Positions 42,048-51,821 of a stretch of DNA of 64,000 nt are shown piece after piece (the first letter of the stretch is position 1; every line of letters starts with the position of its first letter). Source of the stretch: Flavobacteriaceae bacterium. GTDB lineage: Bacteria; Bacteroidota; Bacteroidia; Flavobacteriales; Flavobacteriaceae. The stretch covers positions 186,001 through 250,000 of the forward strand of contig JAIPBH010000002.1 of assembly GCA_021739635.1 (NCBI GenBank), given 5' to 3'. Position numbers and translations under genes: made by a program. The notes beneath the pieces were generated by a model that was given only the letters and a program-made list of their open reading frames with translations, was not told where the DNA came from and did no database searches.

Positions 42048-42425
42048 ATGAGTGATTTTAAGAGTTATAAAGATTTAGATATTTACAATACTGGTATGGA
42101 TTTGTTTTTAGCATTACATCCAAAAACCTTAAAGTTGCCTAAACATGAGTTGTATGAACTTGGGAGTCAACTCAGGCGTTCATCAGATAGTGTGGTTTCA
42201 AATATTGTTGAAGGTTATGGTAGAAGAAAATATAAAGCAGATTTCATTAGATTCTTGGTTTTTTCACATGCTAGTTGTTTAGAAACTATCAATCATATTT
42301 CAAAAATAACACAATTATATTCTGAGTTAAAAGATGATTTTGAACCTTTTATAAAAGATTATGAACGTTTAGGTGGTAAAATTTATAATTTTATAGCTTA
42401 TGTAGAAAAGAACTGGAAAATTTGA
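42048..42425 (+). CDS. four-helix bundle protein (23S rRNA intervening-sequence type)
   Basis: This 125-residue helical protein begins MSDFKSYKDLDIYNTGMDLF, with ELGSQLRRSSDSVVSNIVEGYGR (the family's conserved LRRSSxSVxxNIxEG), then RFLVFSHASCLETINHI. It belongs to the TIGR02436 family, named for open frames inside 23S rRNA intervening sequences but common as single genes in Bacteroidota. Function is unknown. I chose the ATG at 42048 over a TTG two codons earlier. It separates the Wzm and Wzt genes, an unusual position, and has repeats on both sides. Confidence 0.88.
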   Translation: MSDFKSYKDLDIYNTGMDLFLALHPKTLKLPKHELYELGSQLRRSSDSVVSNIVEGYGRRKYKADFIRFLVFSHASCLETINHISKITQLYSELKDDFEPFIKDYERLGGKIYNFIAYVEKNWKI

Positions 42426-42646
42426 GTTGTGAGTAAATTTACTATTAATAATCCTGAAAAAGTCAAAAGCTGAACGTCAATAACCCTACAACAGATAACA
42501 CATAACTTATAAGAAAGAATTACACTATTGAAGTTAAAAAGTTAAATGGTTAACGTAAATAACCCACAACTCACAACTAGAATATTGAAAAGCAGAAAGC
42601 AGAACACGCAAAAACCCCACAGAACAACACACGCAAGTTTAAAGAA
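42426..42646. other. 221-base gap with short repeats
   Basis: It contains short direct repeats: GTTAAAAA-GTTAAATG-GTTAACG (42536-42558), CCCACAA-CTCACAA (about 42567-42580) and AAGCAGA-AAGCAGA (about 42590-42603). There is no coding frame and no clear promoter. Confidence 0.5.
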
Positions 42647-43915
42647 ATGAGTAAAGACATCATCCTAAAAGCCGAAAATATAAGTAAACAATACCGATTG
42701 GGTTTGGTTGGAACCGGTACTATGAGTCATGATTTAAATCGTTGGTGGCATCAAGTTCGAGGAAAGGAAGACCCCTATTTAAAGATTGGAGAGGTTAATG
42801 ATAGGAGCATTAAAGGAACATCGGATTATGTTTGGGCCTTACAGGATATTAACTTCGAAGTTAAACGTGGAGAAGTACTAGGTATTATTGGAAAAAATGG
42901 TGCAGGGAAATCCACCTTATTAAAAATATTATCTAAAGTAACAAGTCCAACAACAGGTGAGATTAAAACAAAAGGAAGGATAGCATCTTTGTTAGAAGTA
43001 GGAACCGGTTTTCATGGTGAGATGACTGGACGAGAAAATATCTTTTTAAATGGAGCCATTTTAGGGATGACCAAAAAGGAAATCACCTCAAAAATAGATG
43101 CCATTATTGAGTTTTCTGGTTGTGAGCGTTATATTGATACACCTGTAAAACGGTATTCTTCAGGTATGACGGTTCGTTTGGCATTTGCCGTAGCCGCCTT
43201 TTTAGAACCAGAAATCTTGGTTATTGATGAGGTTTTGGCTGTGGGCGATGCTGAATTTCAAAAGAAAGCCATAGGGAAGATGCAAGATATTAGTAGAGGA
43301 GGAGGGCGTACTGTTTTGTTTGTGAGCCATAATATGGCGGCGGTGAAGAGTTTGTGTACGAGGAGTATTTTACTCGAAAATGGAGTAATTACGAAGGAAG
43401 GTTTTGTTGAAGAAATAATTACCCATTATTTAAACCTTGAATCAGAAAGGCTAGTTTATCATGAAACTGAGTTGTATAAACTTAAAGAAGTGGCTATTAT
43501 AAACTCCCAAAAAAAGAGAGTAAGTAACATTTCTAATGGAGAAGATTTTTATATTGATATTAATTTATTAATTAAACAAAATCAACCTGACTTAGGCTTC
43601 TGTATTGCAATTTATAATGAATTAAATGAACTTATTACTGCAATAAACACCTATCATATCAATTGTGAAATAGAAAAATTAGTTATAGGCAATTATAATT
43701 TTAAAATTAAAATTGATAGGTATATCCTAAATACAGGAATATATTATTTAAATTTTCATATAAATAATTCTTATGGTAAATTGTATAATTTATTTGAAGG
43801 TGTGACCAAATTAAATATCTATGATAATGGTATTAGAAGAGGTGGTCATTTTAAAGGGGAATGGCCTGGTAAAATTAGTTTAGTTCCAAATATTGAAATC
43901 AATGAAGTTATTTAA
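42647..43915 (+). CDS. ABC exporter ATPase (Wzt/TagH-like) with C-terminal domain
   Basis: A 422-residue protein. The ATPase half has Walker A GIIGKNGAGKSTLLKIL (about residues 82-98), RYSSGMTVRLAFAVAAFLEP and Walker B ILVIDEVLAVGDAEF, with FVSHNMAAVKSLC after it. Residues from about 260 to 422 form a beta-rich Wzt-C-like domain, which in O-antigen exporters recognises the glycan's terminal group. The presence of this domain suggests the polymer is capped. The gene overlaps the next start by 14 bases. Confidence 0.93.
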   Translation: MSKDIILKAENISKQYRLGLVGTGTMSHDLNRWWHQVRGKEDPYLKIGEVNDRSIKGTSDYVWALQDINFEVKRGEVLGIIGKNGAGKSTLLKILSKVTSPTTGEIKTKGRIASLLEVGTGFHGEMTGRENIFLNGAILGMTKKEITSKIDAIIEFSGCERYIDTPVKRYSSGMTVRLAFAVAAFLEPEILVIDEVLAVGDAEFQKKAIGKMQDISRGGGRTVLFVSHNMAAVKSLCTRSILLENGVITKEGFVEEIITHYLNLESERLVYHETELYKLKEVAIINSQKKRVSNISNGEDFYIDINLLIKQNQPDLGFCIAIYNELNELITAINTYHINCEIEKLVIGNYNFKIKIDRYILNTGIYYLNFHINNSYGKLYNLFEGVTKLNIYDNGIRRGGHFKGEWPGKISLVPNIEINEVI

Positions 43916-44636
43916 AAAAGAGAAAATAACAATTCAATCATTATTAGATAAAATTGGTAATAGAATATATTCTGGACCATTTTCAGGATTGAAAATACCA
44001 TTAAAAGCATCTAAAATATTGACTATTAGTGAGGTTTTGGGGTTATATGAGTCTTGTTTGCATTCTAAATTTGAATATTTGATTAGTAATGGCGTAAAAG
44101 ACATTTTATTAGTTGGTGGTAACAATGGTTATTATGCCGCGGGGTTAAGTTATTTATTTAATCCAAATTCAATAAAAATTTTTGAAACAGAAGTATACTT
44201 TCATAGTATTATTGAGTCATGGTTTATTGAAAACGAGTTGTGTAATATGTCGATTCTTGGAAAGGCTACGATTGAAGAATTTAAAAAATTTGAATCAAAT
44301 ATTGAGCTGATCTTTATGGACTGTGAAGGTTTTGAAATAGAATTATTAGATCCATTAATTTTTCCATGGCAGCAAAAAGCCGAAATTTTATTAGAAATTC
44401 ATCCGTTCTATGTTAAAAATCTAATTGCAACACTCGCGGATAGATTTAGAATGACTCATTATTTAGAAATAATTTATGATGATTTTAATGAAGATAGTAA
44501 GATTGAGAAAGTTTTAAGTGGATTAAATCTTGATATCAAATATAACAAACATCCAAATCATAGATGGATTATTGAAAACGATAAAAAAGTTTATACTAAT
44601 GGTATTTTTATGTTTCTATCTAAAAAAATAATATGA
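43902..44636 (+). CDS. FkbM-like SAM-dependent methyltransferase-like protein
   Basis: A 244-residue protein beginning at the ATG at 43902 (MKLFKKEKITIQSLLDKI). It has a Rossmann-like core: ILLVGGNNGYYAAGLSYLF (motif I-like), the acidic end of strand 2 in IKIFETEVYFHSIIES and LIFMDCEGFEIELLDPLIF, in which MDCEG resembles the KxDVEG/DCEG of FkbM proteins. It may methylate a sugar of the exported polymer. It overlaps the Wzt gene and the next glycosyltransferase gene. The motif I variant LVGGNNGYY is unusual, so the assignment is moderate. Confidence 0.65.
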   Translation: MKLFKKEKITIQSLLDKIGNRIYSGPFSGLKIPLKASKILTISEVLGLYESCLHSKFEYLISNGVKDILLVGGNNGYYAAGLSYLFNPNSIKIFETEVYFHSIIESWFIENELCNMSILGKATIEEFKKFESNIELIFMDCEGFEIELLDPLIFPWQQKAEILLEIHPFYVKNLIATLADRFRMTHYLEIIYDDFNEDSKIEKVLSGLNLDIKYNKHPNHRWIIENDKKVYTNGIFMFLSKKII

Positions 44637-45397
44637 TACCAAAAATTATCCATTACTGTTGGTTTGGAAGAAACAAAAAATCTAATTTAATTGATAAGTG
44701 CATTCAATCATGGGTATTTCATTTGCCCGATTATGAAATAATTGAATGGAATGAAGAAAATTTCGATATTGAAACAAATGTATTTATATCAAACGCTTAT
44801 AAAAAAAAGAAATGGGCATTTGTATCTGATTATGCTAGGGCTTATGTTTTGTGTAAATTTGGGGGTATTTATTTAGATACAGATGTTGAAATTAGGTGTA
44901 ATTTAGATCGATTTTTAAATCATGGTGCGTTTACTGGATTTGAAAATTATGGATTTCCTTTTACAGCCTTGTGGGGATCAAGAAAAGCGCATAATTGGCC
45001 TAAAAGTATTGTTAATTATTATGATAATTTAAATGACTTTGAGGAAAAAACTAATACTAGAATAGTTTCTGAGTTTCTTATAAATCATTATAAAGTTGAT
45101 CCATTTAGAAATGAAATCCAAAAACTTGAAGATGAAATTTGTATTTATCCTTCTAATTTCTTTTGTTTAAATATTGAACAAAATTATGCAGTTCATCATT
45201 TTGAAGGTTCTTGGCATAATGAAGATTTTAATGATTATAATTCACTTCTTTTAAAAGATTATTACAAAATTAAATTTTTGAGTTATTATAAAAAGGAAAA
45301 AATTATTGAGGAATTATATAAAGATAAATGGTTTTCAATTAGAGATTTGGCGTCGTTTATTTTAAAAAACATTAAAAAAAAATATTTCAAAAATTAA
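44633..45397 (+). CDS. glycosyltransferase, GT32-like (Gly_transf_sug)
   Basis: This 254-residue protein begins MIPKIIHYCWFGRNKKSNLI with the IPKxIHxxW start typical of capsular GT32 enzymes. It then has WAFVSDYARAYVLCKFGGIY and the DxD metal-binding motif YLDTDVEI (about residues 80-87). It is a GT-A fold, cytoplasmic enzyme that adds one sugar to the lipid-linked chain. It overlaps the preceding gene by four bases (ATGA). Donor and acceptor are not predictable. Confidence 0.88.
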   Translation: MIPKIIHYCWFGRNKKSNLIDKCIQSWVFHLPDYEIIEWNEENFDIETNVFISNAYKKKKWAFVSDYARAYVLCKFGGIYLDTDVEIRCNLDRFLNHGAFTGFENYGFPFTALWGSRKAHNWPKSIVNYYDNLNDFEEKTNTRIVSEFLINHYKVDPFRNEIQKLEDEICIYPSNFFCLNIEQNYAVHHFEGSWHNEDFNDYNSLLLKDYYKIKFLSYYKKEKIIEELYKDKWFSIRDLASFILKNIKKKYFKN

Positions 45398-45400
45398 AAT

Positions 45401-46288
45401 ATGTTGGTATCGATTATTGTTCCATGTTATAATCAAGCTCAATATCTGCCAGAAGCTTTAGAGTCAATATGGAAACAAAAGTATGAAAACTGGGAATGCA
45501 TTATTGTAAATGATGGTTCTAATGACAATACTGGGGAGATAGCAAAACTTTGGCAAAAAAAAAACGGGCGATTTAAATATATTTATAAAGAAAATGGTGG
45601 TTTAAGTAGTGCTAGAAACTTAGGACTTAATAACGCAACAGGCGATTATATACAATTTTTAGATTCGGATGATATTTTGAGTGAAGATAAGTTAGAAAGA
45701 TCGATAGATATTTTAAAAAATAATATTTCAAAAGACGGCAATATTGTAATTACTAATTTCAGGATGTTTTTCGATAACCCACTAAAACCGAAGAATCCCT
45801 TTTGCCATTTGTCTCCAGAGTTATTTAATTTTAATAAAGTTTTGTTGGAATGGGAAACTCTTTTTAGCATTCCAATACATTGTGGCTTATTTGACGTTAA
45901 GTTATTTAATGATTTTAAATTTCCAGAAGAATTAAGAGCCAAAGAGGATTGGGTGATGTGGTTATTTATATTTCAAAAAAACTATAATGTTTATTTTTTA
46001 GATCAACCTATGGCTTTTTATAGATTAAATCCAAGCGGTATGACAGCAAATGCAAAACATATGGAAGAAAATCACATCAAGGCAATTGCCTATATTGAAA
46101 ATATTATTTCTAAAAAAGACTATATAGAATATTTAATCTCAGAATTAAATAAAAAATATATTGAAAACACAAAATTAAAAACCACTATTAATAATTATCA
46201 AAAGTCTAAATCTTATAAATGGATTAAAAAAGTAAATGATATTTTTTTAATTAAGCTCTTTTTTAAAACACTTAAAAAAACAAAATGA
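45401..46288 (+). CDS. family 2 glycosyltransferase
   Basis: A 295-residue GT-A enzyme: SIIVPCYNQAQYLPEALESI at the start, the nucleotide-binding acidic VNDGSNDNT, GGLSSARNLGLNNATGDYIQ and the metal motif FLDSDDIL (about residues 85-92), later AKEDWVMWLFI, with ED as the likely catalytic region. A basic tail (SYKWIKKVNDIFLIKLFFK) may bind the membrane. It overlaps the next gene by four bases. The sugar is unknown. Confidence 0.9.
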   Translation: MLVSIIVPCYNQAQYLPEALESIWKQKYENWECIIVNDGSNDNTGEIAKLWQKKNGRFKYIYKENGGLSSARNLGLNNATGDYIQFLDSDDILSEDKLERSIDILKNNISKDGNIVITNFRMFFDNPLKPKNPFCHLSPELFNFNKVLLEWETLFSIPIHCGLFDVKLFNDFKFPEELRAKEDWVMWLFIFQKNYNVYFLDQPMAFYRLNPSGMTANAKHMEENHIKAIAYIENIISKKDYIEYLISELNKKYIENTKLKTTINNYQKSKSYKWIKKVNDIFLIKLFFKTLKKTK

Positions 46289-47193
46289 TTGCTATTATAA
46301 TTCCTTATTACAAATTCACTTTTTTTCAAGAAACATTGGAGTCATTGGCAAATCAATCCAATAAAAATTTTAATGTTTATATTGGTGATGATGCGAGCAG
46401 TATAACCTGCGAATCGTTATTAAAGCAATATCTAAACAATATTAATTTCACATATAAAAGATTTGATAATAATATAGGTAAAACATCATTAGTAGAGCAA
46501 TGGATACGATGCATTGAATTAACAAACAATGAAGAATGGCTAATGATTTTAGGTGACGATGATGTACTAAGCCCAACATACATAGACGAATTTTATAATT
46601 GCCTACCTGAAATAAAAAATAATAATGTTAACGTTGTGCGGTATGCCTCGGTAATCATTGATGAAAATAGCGAGCAAACCTCACCAATGTTTATCCATCC
46701 AACAATAGAAAAGTCAACAGATTTTTTGTATAGACGTTTTACTAATGAAACTCGTAGTTCTTTATCTGAATATATTTTTAGAAGAAGCGCTTATGAAAAA
46801 TATGGTTTTTACAATTATAATTTAGGATGGTTTACTGATGATAGGGCATGGTTAGAGTTTACAGAATTCAAAAATATTTATTCAATAAACGGTGCATTTT
46901 TAAGTTTTAGAATTAGTAACGAAAATATTTCTAGAGCAAATTATAAAATTCATGAGAAGGAAATTTTGAGGTTGAAGTTTTTTAAATTTATAATTTCAAA
47001 TCATTTAAATAAATTTACCAGATTACAACAAAGACATTTTTTGTTGTATTTTGAACAATTAGTTTACAAACATAAAGAAGTTGATTTTTATTTTTGGTTC
47101 TTCGTCTTTGCATCATTTTTAAAACAATTTTATTTTATTCAAAGTATAAAATTTACACGTCGAGTTTTTATTCATTTAAGAAGAAATGACTAG
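46285..47193 (+). CDS. family 2 glycosyltransferase
   Basis: This 302-residue GT-A protein begins MIAIIIPYYKFTFFQETLES and has YIGDDASS for the nucleotide and ILGDDDVLSPTYIDEF for the metal (about residues 89-104). Further on TDDRAWLEF may supply the catalytic acid. It is more diverged than its neighbours and has a basic, aromatic tail. It overlaps the next start by eight bases. Confidence 0.88.
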   Translation: MIAIIIPYYKFTFFQETLESLANQSNKNFNVYIGDDASSITCESLLKQYLNNINFTYKRFDNNIGKTSLVEQWIRCIELTNNEEWLMILGDDDVLSPTYIDEFYNCLPEIKNNNVNVVRYASVIIDENSEQTSPMFIHPTIEKSTDFLYRRFTNETRSSLSEYIFRRSAYEKYGFYNYNLGWFTDDRAWLEFTEFKNIYSINGAFLSFRISNENISRANYKIHEKEILRLKFFKFIISNHLNKFTRLQQRHFLLYFEQLVYKHKEVDFYFWFFVFASFLKQFYFIQSIKFTRRVFIHLRRND

Positions 47194-48142
47194 TAAACCT
47201 ATTATATCGATAATAATTCCAATTTACAATTGTGAAAAGTTAGTGCCTTTTACATTAAATAGTATTTTAGGACAGTCATTTATAGATTGGGAATGTATTT
47301 TAATTGATGATAATAGTACTGATAATGTTTTAGAAATATTGTATAAATTTCAAAAACTAGATAAGAGATTTATTGTGTTTAAAAAACCAATAGAATTGAA
47401 ACAAGGAGCAAACGTTTCGAGAAATTTTGGTTTTTCTAAAGCCAAAGGGGAGTATATTAAATGGTTTGATTGTGATGATATCATGTTGCCAAATCATTTG
47501 GAATTAATTTACAATACATTAATTGAAAAGAACCTTGATTTTGTTGTTTCAGATACTGTTAATTTTGATAATGAGAGCAATAAAATAATAGGTAAGCCAT
47601 ATGAATTTGATAGATCCAAAGCGGTAATAACTCCAGAAAATTTGGCTTTGAACAAAATAGGTTGGATTACGGATGATTTTTTTGGAAAAAAGGAAGTACT
47701 AAATGAAATTAAATTTAATGAGGAAATTAGTTTTATTGGAGATGAGTACAACTTTTTTGTTAGATTTCTTCATATTAATATAAATGGGATAATTATAGAG
47801 AAAGTTTTAACTCAAAGGCGGATTCACCCCAACTCAATAACCAACAGTAAAATGGAAAACATTAATGAGCATTTGGTAAGAATAGCTTTTGTGAAGTATC
47901 TTACCGCGAATGATTTAATAGTTTATGGTAATATTAATTTAATTCGGTGGTTTCTTATGGGTTATATGCAGTGTGCTTTTGAATTGGCTACTAAGAATGT
48001 CAAGGTGCCATATAAAATACCAGCATTCAATATAATTAAAAAATATTTTTCTAGGAGAAAGGCTAATGCTTTTTTATTATCAATATTTCTTGCAAATTAC
48101 TTTAAGAAAGGTTATAAAATTATGAAGTATGCAAGAAGTTGA
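47186..48142 (+). CDS. family 2 glycosyltransferase
   Basis: A 318-residue GT-A enzyme: PIISIIIPIYNCEKLVPFTL, LIDDNSTDN, ANVSRNFGFSKAKGEYIKWF and the metal motif FDCDDIML (about residues 94-101), then ISFIGDEYNFFVRFL. Cys replaces the usual Ser/Asp in the DxDD motif. The C-terminus is basic (KKYFSRRKANAFLLS). It overlaps the next gene by 14 bases. Confidence 0.9.
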   Translation: MTSKPIISIIIPIYNCEKLVPFTLNSILGQSFIDWECILIDDNSTDNVLEILYKFQKLDKRFIVFKKPIELKQGANVSRNFGFSKAKGEYIKWFDCDDIMLPNHLELIYNTLIEKNLDFVVSDTVNFDNESNKIIGKPYEFDRSKAVITPENLALNKIGWITDDFFGKKEVLNEIKFNEEISFIGDEYNFFVRFLHININGIIIEKVLTQRRIHPNSITNSKMENINEHLVRIAFVKYLTANDLIVYGNINLIRWFLMGYMQCAFELATKNVKVPYKIPAFNIIKKYFSRRKANAFLLSIFLANYFKKGYKIMKYARS

Positions 48143-48980
48143 AGAATTAAAACCGCCATTATTATCTGTAATTATTCCTTGTTACAATGATTCGGAACAC
48201 ATTGAACAATCAATTAATTCTGCGTTAAAGCAAACTTACACGAATATTGAAGTAATAGTGGTTGATGATGGATCTAATATAGAAACCAAAGTTGTTTTAA
48301 AAAGGATAGAATCTCGAATCACTAAATTAATTACGCAAGAAAACAAAGGTCAAAGTACTGCTAGAAATGTTGGTATAAATCAAGCTAAAGGAGAGTATAT
48401 TTTGGTATTGGATAGTGATGATTACTTTGAGGAAACATTTTGCGAGAAAGCAATTGATGTTTTTTTGAATAAAAAAAATGCAAAAATAGTTACATCATTA
48501 GTTAATAAAATGGTCGATAATAAAATTGTAAATATTTTTAAACCAAGTGGAGGAAATATTAAGAAGTTTATTATGCATAATGGAGCAACTGGTAGTTGTG
48601 TGTTTCTGAAATCAGAATTTGAAAGAGTAAATGGCTATGATGAAACTATGAAACAAGGATTTGAAGATTGGGAGTTTTATATTAGGATGTTAAAATCTAG
48701 TGGAGAAGCTTATATTATTCAAGAACCTTTATTTTTTTATCGGATAAGAAAGAATTCAACAACATCTAGGGCGAACAAAGTTAAGTATGACTTATTAAAA
48801 TATATTTATTTTAAGAATGTAGATGTTTTTAGTGATAATTTTGAGGTATTCATTTCACATTTATTAAGTAGGATTGAAAGAGAAGAAATGGAAAAAATAA
48901 AAAACACTGAGCGGTTGGAATTTAAAATTGGACGGACAATTTTAAAACCTGTTCGTTGGGTAAAATCGATTTTGAGATGA
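48129..48980 (+). CDS. family 2 glycosyltransferase
   Basis: This 283-residue GT-A enzyme has LLSVIIPCYNDSEHIEQSIN, VVDDGSN, GQSTARNVGINQAKGEYILV, the metal motif LDSDDYFEE (about residues 95-103) and QGFEDWEFYIRML with the probable catalytic ED pair. Its stop overlaps the start of the unrecognised GT-like gene (ATGA). Confidence 0.9.
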   Translation: MQEVEELKPPLLSVIIPCYNDSEHIEQSINSALKQTYTNIEVIVVDDGSNIETKVVLKRIESRITKLITQENKGQSTARNVGINQAKGEYILVLDSDDYFEETFCEKAIDVFLNKKNAKIVTSLVNKMVDNKIVNIFKPSGGNIKKFIMHNGATGSCVFLKSEFERVNGYDETMKQGFEDWEFYIRMLKSSGEAYIIQEPLFFYRIRKNSTTSRANKVKYDLLKYIYFKNVDVFSDNFEVFISHLLSRIEREEMEKIKNTERLEFKIGRTILKPVRWVKSILR

Positions 48981-49783
48981 TAAGAAAAGATATTGGAATA
49001 ATAACTACTGTAAATAACCTTTCTTTATACAAAAAAACAATTGCTTTTTTTCCTGATAATTTTAAAACTTATGCGATTGATGGCTCCGATGGTTTATTTG
49101 GATTAAATAGTTTTAAATTCATGTTTAAAAAACTAAAGAAAAAAAAATTAAAGTGGTTGATACTTGCGGATGAAGATGTGGTTTTTGTAAACCCAAAAAA
49201 AGTTTTAAATATTATTGAATCCCTAGAAGTAAACAACGAGGATGTATGTGGAATAAGAGATGGAGGTCTTTTGTCTTGGAGAAATAAAAACCCTTATATA
49301 ATAAATCCATTTTTCTGTATATTAAATTTAGAAAGAATTTATGCTATTTATAATGAAAAAGAGTTTCTTAATAACCAATATATTATAGAGAATGAGTTTA
49401 ATGATGATTTATCTAGTCTACCATTTAACTATGTGAAGGATTCTCTATTTGAAGATTATTATTGCTTTTTTCTTTGGTTAAGGAGAAATAATTTAAAGTT
49501 TAAGTTTTTAAATGCTCAAGGGAATAATTTTGAAAATGATTTAGAAACAACGACGGTTTTTGATGTTAATAATAATATTCTCTTATATCATACATGGTAT
49601 GCAAGATCTTATGGAAGTATTAAATATCATACTAGGAGAATTGACAGAGTTTTAATGGAAGGTAAACCTTTAAACGAATATTCCAAAAGGAACATTGTGT
49701 TTTATAAAAACTACCTTTTTTCATTCAAAAATAAAATTAATAAAGTATATAGACAAATACGTTTATTTTTAATATTCAAATGA
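48977..49783 (+). CDS. unrecognised GT-A-like protein, paralogue 1 of 3
   Basis: A 268-residue protein starting at the ATG at 48977 (MIRKDIGIITTVNNL). Conserved with two other genes in this locus (56254 and 57752) are TTVNN near the start, IDGxxGxxG, WLILADEDVVF (about residues 60-70), CGIRDGG, NPFF, DYYCFFLWL, HTWYARSYG and HTRRIDRV. The pattern of a DxD-like acidic triplet after a hydrophobic strand suggests a GT-A glycosyltransferase, but it matches no family I can name. It overlaps its neighbours on both sides by four bases, so it belongs to the operon. Confidence 0.6.
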   Translation: MIRKDIGIITTVNNLSLYKKTIAFFPDNFKTYAIDGSDGLFGLNSFKFMFKKLKKKKLKWLILADEDVVFVNPKKVLNIIESLEVNNEDVCGIRDGGLLSWRNKNPYIINPFFCILNLERIYAIYNEKEFLNNQYIIENEFNDDLSSLPFNYVKDSLFEDYYCFFLWLRRNNLKFKFLNAQGNNFENDLETTTVFDVNNNILLYHTWYARSYGSIKYHTRRIDRVLMEGKPLNEYSKRNIVFYKNYLFSFKNKINKVYRQIRLFLIFK

Positions 49784-50709
49784 CTTCAATAGTTAGTATC
49801 ATCATGGCAACCTACAATAGAGCACATTTTATTGTAGAAACCTTACAATCCATCCAAGCGCAAACCTATATTCATTGGGAGTGCTTAATAATTGATGATG
49901 GCAACAATGATAATACTGAAACTATTTTAAATCCTATTTTAAAAAAAGATAATCGATTTAAATATTACAAGCGACCACCTAACTATAAAAAAGGTTTGCC
50001 AGGCAGCAGAAATTATGGTTTAGATTTGGCAATAGGCGATTATATTATTTTTTTTGATGATGACGATGTGGTACATCCGTTATGTTTAGAAGTTAGTTTA
50101 GCTGCTTTCAAATACATTCAAAATTCATCTTTTTGTAATTTTAAAAAAGAAGCTTTCTCAGGAAATTTTAATTATGACTCAATAGATAGTTACTATGAAT
50201 GTAATTTAGAAGTAGCCAAAGACGATTTATTAGAAAACGTTATAACACAAAAAATTCCTTTTGCATCATGTACAGTTTTATGGAAAAAAGAATGTTTTAA
50301 GGATCACGTTTTTAATGAAAATTTGATGTATGCTGAAGAGTGGGAATGTTATCAACGTATACTTAGCAATAAGCCTAAGGGCGTACTTGTAGATAAAGTA
50401 TTATATTATAATAGAAAACACAACAAATCAAATACAAGTGAATTTTGGAGAAATTCAGAAGTTCGAGTGAATTCAAAAAAAGAAGCCATTAAATTAGTTG
50501 TTAGTAACTTGTATAGAAAAGATATGCTAACGCATTATTTATTTAAATACTTATTGAATTACGCTATTTCGTTTAGAGATTTTAAATTGGTTAAAAATAT
50601 TCTTAACATTACAAACCCAAAATCAAGCATAAAATTATTTTACAAACTAAAATATTATTTATTTCCTTTTTGGGTTTTTTACATGAACAAGATAAAACAT
50701 AAACATTGA
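49780..50709 (+). CDS. family 2 glycosyltransferase
   Basis: A 309-residue GT-A enzyme with SIVSIIMATYNRAHFIVETL, LIIDDGNNDNT, GLPGSRNYGLDLAIGDYIIF and the four-Asp metal motif FFDDDDVVHP (about residues 88-97), then YAEEWECYQRIL with the likely catalytic residues. The C-terminal 40 residues are basic and aromatic. Its stop codon overlaps the TTG start of the epimerase gene. Confidence 0.9.
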   Translation: MTSIVSIIMATYNRAHFIVETLQSIQAQTYIHWECLIIDDGNNDNTETILNPILKKDNRFKYYKRPPNYKKGLPGSRNYGLDLAIGDYIIFFDDDDVVHPLCLEVSLAAFKYIQNSSFCNFKKEAFSGNFNYDSIDSYYECNLEVAKDDLLENVITQKIPFASCTVLWKKECFKDHVFNENLMYAEEWECYQRILSNKPKGVLVDKVLYYNRKHNKSNTSEFWRNSEVRVNSKKEAIKLVVSNLYRKDMLTHYLFKYLLNYAISFRDFKLVKNILNITNPKSSIKLFYKLKYYLFPFWVFYMNKIKHKH

Positions 50710-51821
50710 AACTACTTATATGTTTTGGCACGCGCCCCGAAGCCATCAAAATGGCCCCAATATGCTTAGAGTTAACTAAAAGACAGATAGCTTTTAGACT
50801 CTGTGTCACAGCACAGCATAGAGAAATGCTTGACCAAGTGTTAGATTTTTTCCAATTAGTGCCGGATTATGATTTGAATGTTATGCAACCCAATCAAAGT
50901 TTGAATATGTTAAGCTCTAGAATATTGTCCGAAATGGATACAATACTAGAAAAAGAGCTCTTTGATTTGGTATTGGTACATGGAGATACAACCACATCCA
51001 CATTAGTGGCTTTAGCCGCTTTTCATAGACATTGTAAAGTAGCCCATGTTGAAGCTGGTTTGAGAACTTACAATAAAATGTCTCCTTTTCCAGAAGAACT
51101 GAACAGACAACTAACAGGACGAATAGCAGATCTTCATTTTGCACCTACAAAATACGCAAAACAGAGTTTACTTAAAGAAGGTGTAAAAGCTAATCATATA
51201 ATAGTTACAGGAAATACAGTTATTGATGCGTTATTGATTACAAAAGACAAATTAGATAATGGTTTTAATAATATTTTTATAGATGATTTAAATAAAAAAA
51301 TTGATTTTAAAAAGAAGATCGTTTTAATTACAGGGCATAGGAGGGAAAGTTTTGGTGAGGGATTTGAAAACTTATGCAGTGCAATTTTAGATATAGCAAA
51401 AAGGAAGGATATTGAAATTGTTTATCCGGTTCATTTAAACCCGAATGTTCAAAGTGTGGTTTACAATACATTGTCAGGCAAGGCAAATATACATTTAATA
51501 GCTCCTTTAGATTACCCATCGTTTGTATGGTTAATGAGTAAGTCTATGTTAATCATTTCAGATTCTGGAGGTATTCAAGAAGAAGCACCATCTTTAAACA
51601 TTCCTGTTTTAGTTACCAGAGACACTACCGAACGAGATGAAGGCATAAAATCAGGATGTTCCATTTTAGTTGGTACCAATACCAATAAAATTATCCATGA
51701 AGCAAATATAATATTGGATTCAGATAAAGAAAAGAATAAACCAACCAACCCTTATGGCGATGGGCTTGCGGCCATAAAAATAGTTGATTTCATTCAAAAT
51801 AATAATTGGGTAAATGACTAA
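50706..51821 (+). CDS. wecB: UDP-N-acetylglucosamine 2-epimerase (non-hydrolysing)
   Basis: This 371-residue cytoplasmic enzyme interconverts UDP-GlcNAc and UDP-ManNAc. It has ICFGTRPEAIKMAPI at the start, VHGDTTTSTLVALAAF, VAHVEAGLRTYNKMSPFPEE, ITGHRRESFGEGFENLC and ISDSGGIQEEAPSLNIPVLV, the full WecB set. The start is a TTG overlapping the previous stop; the family's N-terminus fits exactly. No UDP-ManNAc dehydrogenase (wecC) is seen in the window, so ManNAc itself may enter the polymer. It is distinct from the hydrolysing NeuC at 59835. Confidence 0.93.
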   Translation: MKLLICFGTRPEAIKMAPICLELTKRQIAFRLCVTAQHREMLDQVLDFFQLVPDYDLNVMQPNQSLNMLSSRILSEMDTILEKELFDLVLVHGDTTTSTLVALAAFHRHCKVAHVEAGLRTYNKMSPFPEELNRQLTGRIADLHFAPTKYAKQSLLKEGVKANHIIVTGNTVIDALLITKDKLDNGFNNIFIDDLNKKIDFKKKIVLITGHRRESFGEGFENLCSAILDIAKRKDIEIVYPVHLNPNVQSVVYNTLSGKANIHLIAPLDYPSFVWLMSKSMLIISDSGGIQEEAPSLNIPVLVTRDTTERDEGIKSGCSILVGTNTNKIIHEANIILDSDKEKNKPTNPYGDGLAAIKIVDFIQNNNWVND

